Below the pieces are notes generated by a model. It was given only the letters and a program-made list of their open reading frames with translations, was not told where the DNA came from and ran no database searches. The position numbers were made by a program, and so were the translations under genes. Below, one piece after another: positions 1 through 9,723 of a stretch of 64,000 bases of DNA (the stretch's first letter is position 1; each line of letters begins with the position of its first letter). This DNA is from Streptantibioticus parmotrematis (GTDB lineage: Bacteria > Actinomycetota > Actinomycetes > Streptomycetales > Streptomycetaceae), in contig NZ_JAINVZ010000012.1 in NCBI RefSeq assembly GCF_019890615.1, positions 124,001 to 188,000 on the forward strand. The letters run 5' to 3'.

Positions 1-461
1 GCGACGACCGCGGTCATGCCGCCGGGCCCGGGTTGCGCCAGCACCCGCCAGTGCCCGGATCCGGTGGTCGCCGCGACGGAACGCGGCGCGCCCGTGCGCA
101 GGCCGAGGGCGGCGCGGTCCGCGGCGAGGCCGGGCCCCGGCAGGCGGGAGGAGTAGCCGAGGTTGCGGGTCAGCAACCGCCCGGAGGCGTCGTAGAAGTA
201 GACCCGGAAGTCGGAGGGGAGCACGGCGGCGGAGTCCCGGGGCGCGGCCGGCCCGCCGTGCGGGACCTGGCCCGCCTCCGCCTGGTGGAACGCGAACGCG
301 GGCGGCCGGAATCCGGCGAGCTGCTGGTCGACGCGGCCGACCAGCCAGGAGCGCAGGACGGCGTAACCGACGGCCTGCGAGGCGAGCACCGCGAGCGCGG
401 CGAGCACGGTGACACCGAGCAGCAGACGGGCGCGCAGGGACTTCGGGCCGGCCCTCCTCAC
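1..461 (-). CDS. Sensor histidine kinase, N-terminal part (cut by window edge)
   Basis: The N-terminal ~153 residues of a membrane histidine kinase are visible; catalytic domains lie beyond position 1. The product starts with a short basic stretch (MRRAGPKSLRAR), then one hydrophobic segment at about residues 11-33, followed by an extracytoplasmic sensor region beginning VDQQLAGF, the usual layout of Streptomyces OmpR-partner kinases. The GTG start overlaps the stop of the upstream response regulator (GTGA, 458-461), so the two are translationally coupled and should form one phosphorelay. The signal is unknown. The H-box cannot be checked, so the kinase call rests on gene order, topology and the VDQQL sensor pattern. 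Confidence 0.75.
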   Translation of the reverse strand, partial: MRRAGPKSLRARLLLGVTVLAALAVLASQAVGYAVLRSWLVGRVDQQLAGFRPPAFAFHQAEAGQVPHGGPAAPRDSAAVLPSDFRVYFYDASGRLLTRNLGYSSRLPGPGLAADRAALGLRTGAPRSVAATTGSGHWRVLAQPGPGGMTAVV

Positions 462-1207
462 GGGGCCTGGGCCTCGGTACGGCCACGGGGCAGGCGCAGG
501 CAGTAGCCGACGCCGCGGACGGTGTGGATCAGCGGGGGATCGAAGCAGTCGATCTTCTTGCGCAGGTACTTCACGTACGTCTCGATGATGCGGGCGTCGC
601 CCGCGAAGTCGTAGCCCCAGACGTGTTCGAGGATCTGGTCCTTGCTCACCACGCGGTTGGCGTTGGCCATCAGATAGCTGAGCAGGTTGAACTCGGTGGG
701 CGACAGCTGGATGTACTGCCCGGCGCGGTGGATCTCGTGGGCGTCCCCGTCGAGCAGCAGATCGCCGAAGCGCAGGACGTTCGGCGCGGCCTGCGGGATC
801 TCCTCGCCCGCGGTGCCGGTGCGGCGCAGGATCGCCTCGATCCGCAGCAGCACCTCCTCGATGCTGAACGGCTTGCTGACGTAGTCGTCACCGCCCGCGC
901 TCAGCCCGGTGATGCGGTCGGACAGGTCGGTGCGGGCGGTGAGGAAGAGAACGGGGGTGTCGTCGCCCGCGGCCCGCAGCCGCCGCGTCACCTCGAACCC
1001 GTCCACGTCGGGCAGGAGCACGTCGAGCAGCACCAGGGAGGGCGCCAGCCGTTCGATCTCCAGCAACGCGGACTGCCCTGTGTCGGCGCTGCTCACCGCG
1101 TAGCCGGCCAGCCGCAGGGCCGATTCCAGCAGAGAGCGGATGCTGGGCTCGTCCTCCACGACCAGCAGCCGGTGCCGCGACCTGGCCGTGGCCTGCCCGG
1201 CCGTCAT
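458..1207 (-). CDS. OmpR-family response regulator
   Basis: About 249 residues. The receiver domain covers residues 13-127, with acidic pair VVEDE near 17-20, phospho-acceptor Asp62 in LVLLDVLLPD and Lys112 in DDYVSKPFS. A winged-helix domain follows, ending VRGVGYCLRLPRG. I prefer the ATG at 1207, preceded by GGAAGG with 7-nt spacing; an in-frame ATG at 1222 would add five residues. It overlaps the kinase gene by 4 bp. The next gene on this strand upstream is a PMT-type glycosyltransferase, ending 140 bp away behind a strong hairpin, so co-transcription with it is unlikely. Targets are not evident. Confidence 0.93.
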   Translation of the reverse strand: MTAGQATARSRHRLLVVEDEPSIRSLLESALRLAGYAVSSADTGQSALLEIERLAPSLVLLDVLLPDVDGFEVTRRLRAAGDDTPVLFLTARTDLSDRITGLSAGGDDYVSKPFSIEEVLLRIEAILRRTGTAGEEIPQAAPNVLRFGDLLLDGDAHEIHRAGQYIQLSPTEFNLLSYLMANANRVVSKDQILEHVWGYDFAGDARIIETYVKYLRKKIDCFDPPLIHTVRGVGYCLRLPRGRTEAQAP

Positions 1208-1305
1208 GCCGATGCCTTCCATCCACTTCCCTCAAGGGTGCGTGCGGTTCCATTCTCCCCGATCCCCCCGGGGGCGTGCCGTGCGTCGGGGACGCGCATG
1301 CCGAC

Positions 1306-1338
1306 GGGGGCCGTGCCGGTGGACCCGGCACGGCCCCC
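1306..1338 (-). terminator. Hairpin terminator after glycosyltransferase gene
   Basis: A perfect 12-bp stem (GGGGGCCGTGCC at 1306-1317 with GGCACGGCCCCC at 1327-1338) lies 8 bp beyond the stop of the minus-strand glycosyltransferase gene. There is no T-tract, as is common in Streptomyces. It also insulates the response regulator promoter. Confidence 0.75.
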
Positions 1339-1346
1339 GCGGGCGG

Positions 1347-3872
1347 TCACGAACCGGCGGTGCAGAGGTACAGCGAACCGGTGCCGGAGCCGCCGAACAT
1401 GGCGGCCGGGCCGGAGGACCGCGCACTGCTGGTGCTGCCGCTGTCCTTCACGCCGTAGTCCTCGGCCGGGACCTTCGAGCAGTGGGCGGTGACCCACTTG
1501 CTGATCGCCTGCGACGACCCGCCGGAGCTGCCGCCCATGCCCATGCCCATCGCCGAGCCCGAGCCCTGGGAGAGGACGTAGCGCACCTTGCCCTCCTTCA
1601 CCATCTGCTCGAACGCGGTGAGGGTGGGCTGCGGCACCGAGCCGGAGAACCCGCCGATCGGCAGCACCTTCTCGCCGGTGACCAGGATGTACGACTCGGC
1701 CTGACGCCATCCGATCGTGGCGAGCGGGTACTCGGCGCCGTCGCGGTGCTCGCTGACGTAGTTCCACAGCTTGCGCTCGTCGGAGGTGAGCGACGCCGTG
1801 GCGGTCATGCCGCCCATCCCGGCCGTCGCGCCCTTCGCGTCCTTGCCACCCTTGGCACCCTTCGCCACGGACGACCCGTGCGACGTCGACCCCTTGCCGC
1901 CGAAGGACGCGGGCATGCCGCCGCCCATGCCGCCCATGGACGAGGGCCCGGCACCGGCGTCGAACGCGCTGCCGTCGTAACGGGAGTCGAACGCCGACGC
2001 GGACCACGCGACCGTGCCGCCGAACGCGGCCGTCAGGCCGAGCAGCAGCCCGGTCACGCCCACCCGGGTGCGGTTGCGCCCGCTGAGCCTGCCCAGCACC
2101 AGCGCGACGGCACCGGCCACCGCGCCGACGAGCGTCAGCCACTTCAGCCACGGCAGGAAGCTGGACGCCGAGTCGGACCACAGGTAGAAGGTCCACCCCG
2201 CCTGGACGGCCACGGCCGCCGGCAGCACCCAGGCGCTCCTGCCGCCCGCGCGGTAGGCCCGCCACATCAGGACCGCGCCGGCGCCGCACAGCGCGGCGAG
2301 CGGCGGGGCGAGCGTGGCCATGTACGCGGTGTGCGGGATGCTCGACATCTTGCTGAAGACCAGGCCGACGACGACCAGCCAGGTGCCCCAGGTCACGAAT
2401 CCGCCGCGCACGACGTCCGTACGCCCGGCCCGGCGCCTGCGCAGCAGCCCGAAGGCCAGCGCGATCGCCGCGAACGGCAGGGTCCAGCTGATCTCCGGCG
2501 CGAACCGGCCCTGGAACAGCTTCGTCCACGGGGAACCGCTCTGCCCCATGAAGCCGCCCTTGCCGCCGCCGGGCATCCCGGACCCGCCGCCGCGTGCGTG
2601 GGACCCGGTGCCGGAGGCCCCGAAGCCGCCGGGCATGCCGGAGCCGCCGGACGCCCCGGAGCCACCGGGCATGCCGGAGCCGCCGGGGGCCGAGCCGTTC
2701 GGAGCGGAACCGTTGGGGGCGGAGCCATTGGGCGCCGAGCCGTTGGGGGCGGAGCCGTTGGGCGCGGAGCCGTTGGGAGGCGTGAAGCCGCCCGACCCGC
2801 CGAAGCCGCCGGCCGCCGCGCCGCCCGCCGTGCCGGAGCCCGACCCGGGCTTGCTCCCGGACCCGCCGAAGGCCCCGCCCGGCATGCCGCCGGTGGCGCC
2901 CTTGCCCGCGCCGCTCTTGCCGCCCGGTGCGCCCTGGCCTCCGCCGCCCATGCTGGGCAGGGCACCGGAGAGGTGGATGCCGAAGCGTTCCAGGCCGTTG
3001 TAGCCGAAGACCATGGCGACGGCGCTGTTGTTGGTGCTGCCGTCCACGTACGGCCGGTCCTTGGCCGGTACGACGGTCATCATCGCCACCCAGGACAGCG
3101 ACACCGCCGCGCACACGACCCCGGCGACCAGCAGGTGCCAGACGCGCTTGCGCAGGTGTCCCGGCGCCGTCAGCAGGTAGGCCAGCGCGAGCGCGGGAAG
3201 GATCATCCACGCCTGCATCATCTTCGCCTGGAAGCCCAGGCCCACCCAGACGCCGCTCATGACCAGCGAGCGCAGCCTGCCGCGCTCCACGGCGACCTGG
3301 AAGCGGTCGGCGGCCAGCACCAGGCACATGGTGAGGGCGCCGTCCTCCATCGCGTGGCCGAACATCGAGGCGCACACCGGCGTCAGGGTGAACAGAGCGG
3401 CGGCGATGATGCCCGCCTTCGGCCCCACCCAGCGCCGCACCATCCGGTACATCACCAGGACGCAGATCACGCCCTCGATGCACTGCGGGAGGGTGACCGA
3501 CCACTGGTGGAAGCCGAAGATCCGGGCCGAGATCGCCTGGGGGACGAACGATCCGGCGATCTTGTCGGGGGTGATGGTGGCCCCGGGGTCCATCGCGCCG
3601 AACAGCAGCGCCTTCCAGCTGACCGACATGCTCTTCACGCTGTCGCTGTAGAACATCGCGTACCCGGAGGACGTGATGTTCCAGGCGTACAGCGCCGCCG
3701 CGAACGCGGCGGTCAGGAGCAGGCAGGGCCGGGCCCAGCCGGGCTGGTCCTCGGGGGAACGCCACACCTGCCATGGCCGGCGACCACCACCCACGCGGTC
3801 CGTCCCCCGGGACTGCGGGTGTGTTTCACCGGCCACAGCATGTGATTCCGCGATATCGGTGCTCGACGTCAT
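1347..3872 (-). CDS. PMT/ArnT-family membrane glycosyltransferase with Gly-rich loops
   Basis: An 841-residue multispanning protein of the ArnT-like/protein-mannosyltransferase (GT-C) superfamily, which transfers a sugar from a polyprenyl-phosphate donor on the outer face of the membrane. After a ~75-residue cytoplasmic N-terminus come a first membrane helix (LLLTAAFAAALYAW), an extracytoplasmic loop with an acidic motif (MFYSDSVKSM), and further helix pairs. Start ATG 3872 has GAAGGAA just upstream; a longer frame to 4163 lacks protein-like sequence. Two low-complexity insertions stand out: about residues 311-444, Gly/Ser/Pro-rich with six to seven PNGS/APNGS repeats, and about 641-677, Gly/Lys-rich. 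They probably form a flexible external loop. The C-terminal domain ends with Cys-containing GSLYLCTAGS. The acceptor is unknown. Confidence 0.85.
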   Translation of the reverse strand: MTSSTDIAESHAVAGETHPQSRGTDRVGGGRRPWQVWRSPEDQPGWARPCLLLTAAFAAALYAWNITSSGYAMFYSDSVKSMSVSWKALLFGAMDPGATITPDKIAGSFVPQAISARIFGFHQWSVTLPQCIEGVICVLVMYRMVRRWVGPKAGIIAAALFTLTPVCASMFGHAMEDGALTMCLVLAADRFQVAVERGRLRSLVMSGVWVGLGFQAKMMQAWMILPALALAYLLTAPGHLRKRVWHLLVAGVVCAAVSLSWVAMMTVVPAKDRPYVDGSTNNSAVAMVFGYNGLERFGIHLSGALPSMGGGGQGAPGGKSGAGKGATGGMPGGAFGGSGSKPGSGSGTAGGAAAGGFGGSGGFTPPNGSAPNGSAPNGSAPNGSAPNGSAPNGSAPGGSGMPGGSGASGGSGMPGGFGASGTGSHARGGGSGMPGGGKGGFMGQSGSPWTKLFQGRFAPEISWTLPFAAIALAFGLLRRRRAGRTDVVRGGFVTWGTWLVVVGLVFSKMSSIPHTAYMATLAPPLAALCGAGAVLMWRAYRAGGRSAWVLPAAVAVQAGWTFYLWSDSASSFLPWLKWLTLVGAVAGAVALVLGRLSGRNRTRVGVTGLLLGLTAAFGGTVAWSASAFDSRYDGSAFDAGAGPSSMGGMGGGMPASFGGKGSTSHGSSVAKGAKGGKDAKGATAGMGGMTATASLTSDERKLWNYVSEHRDGAEYPLATIGWRQAESYILVTGEKVLPIGGFSGSVPQPTLTAFEQMVKEGKVRYVLSQGSGSAMGMGMGGSSGGSSQAISKWVTAHCSKVPAEDYGVKDSGSTSSARSSGPAAMFGGSGTGSLYLCTAGS

Positions 3873-4176
3873 GGTTTCCTTCGGGCGGAGGGGACGGTTT
3901 CGGCACGCCTCGCAGGCTTCCCGGAGCGAGCCGCGCGTTTCACCCTCGCCGTCCCGGCTGGGCGGGTACGGGGAGCGGGCTGGGAATTCGCTGTGAACCG
4001 GCACCCCGAAGGGCTGAATTCGGCCGACTTTCGAGCTGCTCTTGTCGCCGGTCGGCGACGGGTGGCCGTGCGCCGCACGGCAGACGGGTGAACGCGCCGA
4101 TTCACCGCACCAGATGGGCGCTGACCACGTGGAACGCGGCCCGTTGTCCGTTCGTGACCGCATTCATAAGGAAGAC
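3873..4176. other. Divergent intergenic region
   Basis: About 300 bp between the glycosyltransferase and the ABC permease, which are divergent. It should hold both promoters. I see only a loose duplication of GAATTC-containing sequence near 3985 and 4016, and no convincing gene or operator. Confidence 0.5.
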
Positions 4177-5754
4177 ATGGCTCCCGTTGACCCCTCTCTC
4201 ATCGAAGGCTTAGGGACCGCTCAGCCACGATTCCTACCGTCTCGGTTCATGTTCTTCACCTACCTCAGGCGCGAATTGCGCCGCCGCCGGAAGGCGGCTC
4301 TGGTCGTCTCGATGGGCCTCGCTCTCGGTATCGGGCTCGTCCTCACGGTGACCTCCGTCTCCGCGGGGATGAAGAACGCCCAGTCCCAGGTGCTGCATTC
4401 GCTCTACGGCCTCGGCACGGACGTCACCGTGACCAAGCAGGCCGCGTCCGGGCAGGACGGCGGCGGCCAGAAGTTCGGGATCAAGCGGTCCGGCTCCGGC
4501 AGCCAGAGCAGCAGTTCGGACCGGCTCACCATCAGCGCGGGCACCACCACGCTCACCTCCTCCCAGCTCGCCACCATCGCCAAGCAGAACGGCGTCTCGA
4601 CGGCGGTCGGTTCGCTGTCGCTCAACGACTTCAAGTTCAACGGCAGCTTCAAGCTGCAAGGCGGCACCTCGGGTTCCTCGGGCTCGGGTGTCTCCGGTGC
4701 CGGTGCCGGTGCCGGTGGCTTCGGCGGCGGCCAGCGTCCGGGCGGGGCGGGCGGCTCGGGCGGCACGCCGCCGTCCGGTGCGGCCAACTTCAGCCTCAAC
4801 ACCTTCACCATCGACGGCGTCGACACCAGCCACCTCTCGGTGGGCCCGATCAGCAGCCTGGCGATCACCAGCGGCAAGAACTTCACCAGCGCCCAGAGCG
4901 ACTCGGCGGTCGCGGTCGCGGACTCCTCCTACGCCAAGTCGAAGAAGCTGAGCGTGGGCAGCACCGTCACCATCTCCGGCACCAAGTTCACGATCATCGG
5001 CATCGCCACCGCCTCCAGCGGATCGTCCACCGCCAACCTCTACATCCCGCTCACCAAGGCCCAGACGCTGGCCGGCCAGAAGGACAAGGTCACCACCGTC
5101 TACATCAAGGCCACCAGCTCGCAGAAGATCGCGGCGGTCAAGTCGGAGGTGCAGAAGGCGGTTTCCGGCACCACCGTGACCACCGCCTCCGACATGGCGT
5201 CCACCGTCTCCGGTTCGCTGTCCACCGCGGCCAACCTGGCGACCAACCTCGGCAAGTGGCTGTCGATCGTGGTCCTGGCCGCCGCCTTCCTGATCTCCTC
5301 GCTGCTGACCTCCTCCGCGGTCAACCGACGGGTGCGGGAGTTCGGCACCCTCAAGGCACTGGGCTGGCGCAGCAAGCGGGTCATCGGCCAGGTCATGGGT
5401 GAGGCCGTGGTCAACGGCCTGATCGGCGGCGCCCTCGGCATCGCCCTGGGCCTGGCGGGCGCGGAGGCCATCACCGCGTTCTCCCCGAGCCTGAGCGCCT
5501 CCCTCGGCGGTTCCTCCGGCAGCGGCGGCTCGGGCGGCTTCGGCGGCCCCGGCGGCGGTGGCGGTGGCGGTTTCGGCGGCCACGTCGCGCAGGCGGCCCA
5601 CCAGGTCACCGTCCACCTGACCGCCCCGGTCACCCTGGCGTCCATCGGCCTGGCCGTGGCCCTCGCGGTCGCGGGCGGCCTCGTCGCCGGCGGCTTCGGC
5701 GGCTGGCGCGCCTCCCGGCTCCGCCCGGCGGACGCGCTGCGCCGCGTCGAGTAG
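4177..5754 (+). CDS. MacB/FtsX-family ABC transporter permease
   Basis: A 525-residue permease of the FtsX/MacB fold. It has a first membrane helix after a very basic segment (ELRRRRKAALVVSMG), a large extracytoplasmic domain (about residues 60-360) with a Gly-rich loop, and a C-terminal three-helix domain ending in the family signature (KALGWRSKRVIGQ, then GWRASRLRPADALRRVE). The start at ATG 4177 is supported by AAGGAAG 5 nt upstream; homologues often begin at the internal ATG 4249 (MFFTYLRREL), which has no ribosome site here. A second Gly-rich loop sits between the last helices. The ATPase gene follows after 37 bp, giving a two-gene exporter or mechanotransmission unit. Confidence 0.9.
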   Translation: MAPVDPSLIEGLGTAQPRFLPSRFMFFTYLRRELRRRRKAALVVSMGLALGIGLVLTVTSVSAGMKNAQSQVLHSLYGLGTDVTVTKQAASGQDGGGQKFGIKRSGSGSQSSSSDRLTISAGTTTLTSSQLATIAKQNGVSTAVGSLSLNDFKFNGSFKLQGGTSGSSGSGVSGAGAGAGGFGGGQRPGGAGGSGGTPPSGAANFSLNTFTIDGVDTSHLSVGPISSLAITSGKNFTSAQSDSAVAVADSSYAKSKKLSVGSTVTISGTKFTIIGIATASSGSSTANLYIPLTKAQTLAGQKDKVTTVYIKATSSQKIAAVKSEVQKAVSGTTVTTASDMASTVSGSLSTAANLATNLGKWLSIVVLAAAFLISSLLTSSAVNRRVREFGTLKALGWRSKRVIGQVMGEAVVNGLIGGALGIALGLAGAEAITAFSPSLSASLGGSSGSGGSGGFGGPGGGGGGGFGGHVAQAAHQVTVHLTAPVTLASIGLAVALAVAGGLVAGGFGGWRASRLRPADALRRVE

Positions 5755-5791
5755 TCCGTACCGAGACCGTCCTGACGAGGAGTCAACCACC

Positions 5792-6478
<687 letters not shown>

Positions 6479-6545
6479 ACGTCCGGGCGCGCGGTTGATT
6501 CCTGCGGCCGGGGGGGAGCCTCGGCCCCGCGAAGGCCCCGACCCC

Positions 6546-6582
6546 GCGAAGGCCCCGGCCACTCGGTGGCCGGAGCCTTCGC
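6546..6582 (+). terminator. Terminator after ABC operon
   Basis: Long stem GCGAAGGC...GCCTTCGC with inner stem CCGGCCAC/GTGGCCGG around a TCG loop and one mismatched pair. It lies 68 bp after the ATPase stop and just before the convergent esterase gene, so it may act in both directions. Confidence 0.8.
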
Positions 6583-6638
6583 ACCGTGCGAGTTCAGCCG
6601 CCCCGCGGTACGGCCTCACCCCTGTGCGCGGTACGGCC

Positions 6639-7898
6639 TCACCCCCGTGGGACGTCCTTGACGAACACGAGGCCGTCGCAGCCGGGCAGGTGGGCCGGGT
6701 CGAAGGGCGCGTAGCCGAACCAGGGGGAGACGCGCGGCGCGGGCGGTGCGGTGGCGAGGGCGGTGGCCAGCCCTCGGGCGTCGACGACGCAGCGGTCCTC
6801 CGTGCGCGCGTACAGGAGGCCCTCGACGGTGTCCGGAGGCGGTGTGTCCACGCCGCGGTGCCGGATCGTGCCGAGTGCCGTGGGTACGAACGCGTAGTCC
6901 GCACCGAGCCGGGCGGCGGCCAGCGCACCGGCGCTCCACCACTCCACCGTCCCCTGCCACATCCGCATCGTGCTCTTCTCCCGTTGGAGGTGGGCGTTGT
7001 GGGCGTGGACCAGCACCGGGCCCCGGTCGGCCAGGGCGAGGAGGTTGCCGGCCATCATCAGGTCCCGCAGCGCGCACAGCCGTGTCATGCGCGCCGGTGA
7101 GGTGTCGGCCATGGCGTGGTGGTAGCGCAGCAGACCGGTCGCGGTGCGTCCGTACAGCCGCGCGTGGTCCCAGTCGTCCGGCGGGGGCGTCGCGCGCAGA
7201 CGGGGTTCATGGGCGTCGAGCAAGGCCGTCAACTCGTCTGCGAGCAACCGTAGTTCGCAGGCTTCGGCCGACCGCCCCACGGACCGCGCCGGATCCGTCA
7301 TCGCGTCGGGATCGGTCCACCCTTCGTCGGCGCCGGTCAGGGCGTCGAGCGTTGCCGCGGTGCAGGGCAGCAGGTCGGCGTCGACGTGGGCCGCGAGGTA
7401 GCCGTGGAGCGCGGTGAGGGCCTGCCGTGGGCTCGCGGCGCCGGTGATCTCCAACGGGCCGTCGAAACCGGCGAAACGGAGCCGTTCGGACGCGGGCCTC
7501 CCGTCGTTGAACTCGCGCATCCAGCAGACGAGTTCACGGTTGGCCGCGTGGGCGCCCCAGCCGTGGCTGAAGCCGTGTTCCATGACGTCGTCGAGGGCGC
7601 CGCCGCCCGCGACGTCGTGGAGGCCGCCCCCGCCGGTGACGTCGTCGAGGCCGTCGCCCGTGCCCGAGGCGACGTACTCGTCCACGGCCAGGCCCTTCAC
7701 GCAGTCGGTCTCGATCGCGATGGTGCGGTAGCCCTCCTTCTCGACGAGTTCCCGGAAGAGTTCGTTGCGCAGCCGGAGCAGCGCGTCCTCGCCGTGGGTC
7801 GGCTCGCCCAGCGCGAGCAGCCGCGGACGGGCCGGAAGCAGTCCCACGACGGCGGCGGCCCCGGCGGTGTGAAGGGTGTCCTTGATGTCGTTCGCCAT
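6639..7898 (-). CDS. Erythromycin-esterase-like hydrolase
   Basis: A 419-residue member of the erythromycin esterase family (Ere-like, PF05139), cytosolic hydrolases some of which open macrolide lactones. Near the N-terminus it shows the family signature LLALGEPTHGED, with the conserved Glu and His, then TIAIETDC, and further His-containing motifs (VHAHNAHL, TMRMWQGTVEW) that line the active site. Start ATG 7898 (MANDIKD) is chosen; an in-frame GTG at 7940 would add 14 residues and overlap the palindrome in the divergent promoter. Neither has a good ribosome site. A DDVTGGGGLHDVAGGG-like degenerate insertion lies near residues 87-110. It is divergent from a MerR-type regulator that probably controls it. 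Most chromosomal members have no proven macrolide activity. Confidence 0.85.
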   Translation of the reverse strand: MANDIKDTLHTAGAAAVVGLLPARPRLLALGEPTHGEDALLRLRNELFRELVEKEGYRTIAIETDCVKGLAVDEYVASGTGDGLDDVTGGGGLHDVAGGGALDDVMEHGFSHGWGAHAANRELVCWMREFNDGRPASERLRFAGFDGPLEITGAASPRQALTALHGYLAAHVDADLLPCTAATLDALTGADEGWTDPDAMTDPARSVGRSAEACELRLLADELTALLDAHEPRLRATPPPDDWDHARLYGRTATGLLRYHHAMADTSPARMTRLCALRDLMMAGNLLALADRGPVLVHAHNAHLQREKSTMRMWQGTVEWWSAGALAAARLGADYAFVPTALGTIRHRGVDTPPPDTVEGLLYARTEDRCVVDARGLATALATAPPAPRVSPWFGYAPFDPAHLPGCDGLVFVKDVPRG

Positions 7899-7926
7899 GC
7901 CCGTCAACGGTATCGTTGAACTTTCG

Positions 7927-7940
7927 GTGGAAACTTCCAC
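7927..7940. promoter_or_regulatory. Palindrome in esterase/MerR divergent promoter
   Basis: GTGGAAACTTCCAC, 6-bp arms around a 2-bp centre, lies 28 bp upstream of the esterase ATG and 18 bp upstream of the regulator ATG. Its position suits a MerR-type operator; this is inference. Confidence 0.5.
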
Positions 7941-7957
7941 ACGACAGCGGCGGGCTC

Positions 7958-8668
7958 ATGGAGCGAAAGTCTCAAAGGGGTGATCGGCTCAGGCCGGTCG
8001 ACCTGGCCCGCGCGCACGGCCTGTCCACGCAAGCGGTCAGGAACTACGAGGAGGCCGGCATCCTCCCGGCCGCCGATCGCACACCCCACGGCTACCGCGT
8101 CTACACCCCGCTGCACGCGGCGGCGCTGCGGGCGTTCCTGGCCCTGGTGCCGGGCCACGGCCACCGGACGGCGGCGGCGGTCATGCGTGCGGTGAACGAC
8201 GGCGAGGCCGACGAGGCGTTCCGTCTGATCGACGGGGTCCACGCGCAGCTGCTGGAGGACCGCGGGACCCTGCGGGCCGTGGAGGACGCGCTCCGCGATC
8301 TGGAGCCCGTGGCGCCGGGCCCCGGCCGCACGTTCATCGGACCGCTGGCGGCCAGGCTGGGAATCCGTCCCGCGACGCTGCGCAAGTGGGAACGCGCGGG
8401 CCTGCTCACCCCGCGCCGCGACCCCGCGACCGGGTACCGCGTCTACGACGAGTCCGACGTACGGGACGTGATGCTGGCCCACCAACTCAGGCGCGGCGGC
8501 TACCCGTTGGAGCGGATCGCGCCGCTGATCGCCCAGGTGCGTTCGGCCGGAGGCCTGGAACCGCTGGAGTCCACGCTGGAGGAGTGGCGGACACGGCTGT
8601 CCGCCCGGGGGCGGGCGATGCTGTCGGGGGCGGCGGAACTGGACGCGTATCTGCGCGAGTTGGAGTGA
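7958..8668 (+). CDS. MerR-family regulator with two HTH domains (TioE-like)
   Basis: 236 residues. The N-terminal MerR winged helix (about residues 9-75: LRPVDLARAHGLSTQAVRNY ... GYRVY) is followed, after a linker, by a second MerR-like HTH (about 125-205: PLAARLGIRPATLRKWE ... TGYRVYDESDVRDVMLA). This tandem arrangement matches the TioE type of actinobacterial regulators, and no ligand-binding domain is apparent. It is divergent from the erythromycin-esterase-like gene, with a 14-bp palindrome between them, suggesting joint control. The start at ATG 7958 lacks a strong ribosome site; upstream in-frame codons would run into the palindrome. Confidence 0.85.
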   Translation: MERKSQRGDRLRPVDLARAHGLSTQAVRNYEEAGILPAADRTPHGYRVYTPLHAAALRAFLALVPGHGHRTAAAVMRAVNDGEADEAFRLIDGVHAQLLEDRGTLRAVEDALRDLEPVAPGPGRTFIGPLAARLGIRPATLRKWERAGLLTPRRDPATGYRVYDESDVRDVMLAHQLRRGGYPLERIAPLIAQVRSAGGLEPLESTLEEWRTRLSARGRAMLSGAAELDAYLRELE

Positions 8669-8880
8669 GGGCGCGGCTGGTGGGTCAAACGCGGCAGGGG
8701 CGCTTCGTGCGTGGTGGCCGCCTCGGGGGCTACAGGCCTGGCTGGGCGTTATTGCCGTGCGAGGTGGGCCCCTCGGGCTGGATGATCCAGGTGCCTCGCG
8801 TCGTCCGGTCTCTCACGGTTCCCTGAGCCGTGGGGGTTCCCATCGGGGCGGCGCCGCCGTACCAGCCATGAAAGGCCTTC

Positions 8881-9723
8881 ATGAACGTCATATCGGTCGT
8901 GACGCCCGTACACGCCGACGCGGTGCGCTTCCTTCCCGAGGCCTACGCCTCCCTGCTCGCCCAGGAGTTGCCCGAGGGGTGGTCGTGGGAATGGTGTGTT
9001 CAGGAGGACGGGACGGGCGTCGGCGCGGCGGCCCAACTCCCCACCGGCGACGGGCGCGTACGGATGTCGGCCTCGCGGGCCGGTGGGCCGCACGTGGCGC
9101 GCACGATGGCGTTCGCCCGCTCGACCGGTGTGTACGTGAAGACCCTGGACGCGGACGACCGCCTGACCGCGGGAGTGCTGGCCCGTGACATCGCGGTGCT
9201 CCAGGAGCACCCGTCAGTGGGCTGGACCACGAGCCGCGTGGTCGACCTCCTGGAGGACGGCAGCACGGTCTCGTTCGAGGGGAGCGACCCGCATCCGGGG
9301 CGGCTGCGTCGTGGGAACGCGTTCCGCTTCTGGAAGGAGCACCAGCGCCCCCAGGTGCACCCGGCGACGCTGTGCGCCCGGCGCTCGCTGATGGCTTTGC
9401 TGGGAGGGTGGTTGGCCCTCCCGGCTTCCGGCGACACGGGCCTGCTGATGGGCCTGGACGCGCTGGCGGACGGGTGGTTCACCGGAGAGACGGGCCTGCT
9501 GTACCGCAAGCACGACGGCCAGATCACCGCGCACCCCGCTCACACGTCCGGGACGGAGTGGGAAGCGCGGATGTCGTTGATCAGGGAACGCGCGGAGGCC
9601 CTGCGGATGTGGACGAGCACGGACACCTTCGCACGATCCGGCACCACGGCCCTCAGACACCACGACCGCGTCCCCGCCCAGGATTCCCACCCCACGAGGC
9701 GGACGGCCTTGCGGGAGCGGTGA
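8881..9723 (+). CDS. Family 2 glycosyltransferase
   Basis: 280 residues with the GT-A fold of family 2: N-terminal ISVVTPVHADAVRFLPEAYA, a central DXD-like KTLDADDRL, and a later SGDTGLLMG segment. It is probably cytosolic, as no membrane segment is visible. AAAGGC lies upstream of ATG 8881. The donor and acceptor cannot be read from sequence. It stands alone, with about 210 bp of unremarkable DNA upstream and 146 bp downstream, so no pathway is implied. Confidence 0.8.
   Translation: MNVISVVTPVHADAVRFLPEAYASLLAQELPEGWSWEWCVQEDGTGVGAAAQLPTGDGRVRMSASRAGGPHVARTMAFARSTGVYVKTLDADDRLTAGVLARDIAVLQEHPSVGWTTSRVVDLLEDGSTVSFEGSDPHPGRLRRGNAFRFWKEHQRPQVHPATLCARRSLMALLGGWLALPASGDTGLLMGLDALADGWFTGETGLLYRKHDGQITAHPAHTSGTEWEARMSLIRERAEALRMWTSTDTFARSGTTALRHHDRVPAQDSHPTRRTALRER

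Noticed and set aside
1140-3845. Very long open frame (901 codons, plus strand) opposite the glycosyltransferase gene
   Set aside because: Arg/Ala/Gly/His-rich low-complexity product with no domain; an antisense artefact of high-GC codon bias. Similar shadows occur opposite the geosmin synthase, dnaX and the 53.6-56.2 kb genes.
6639-7940. Calling the esterase-like gene a macrolide resistance gene
   Set aside because: Family motifs are present but most chromosomal members have no demonstrated macrolide activity; sequence alone cannot decide.
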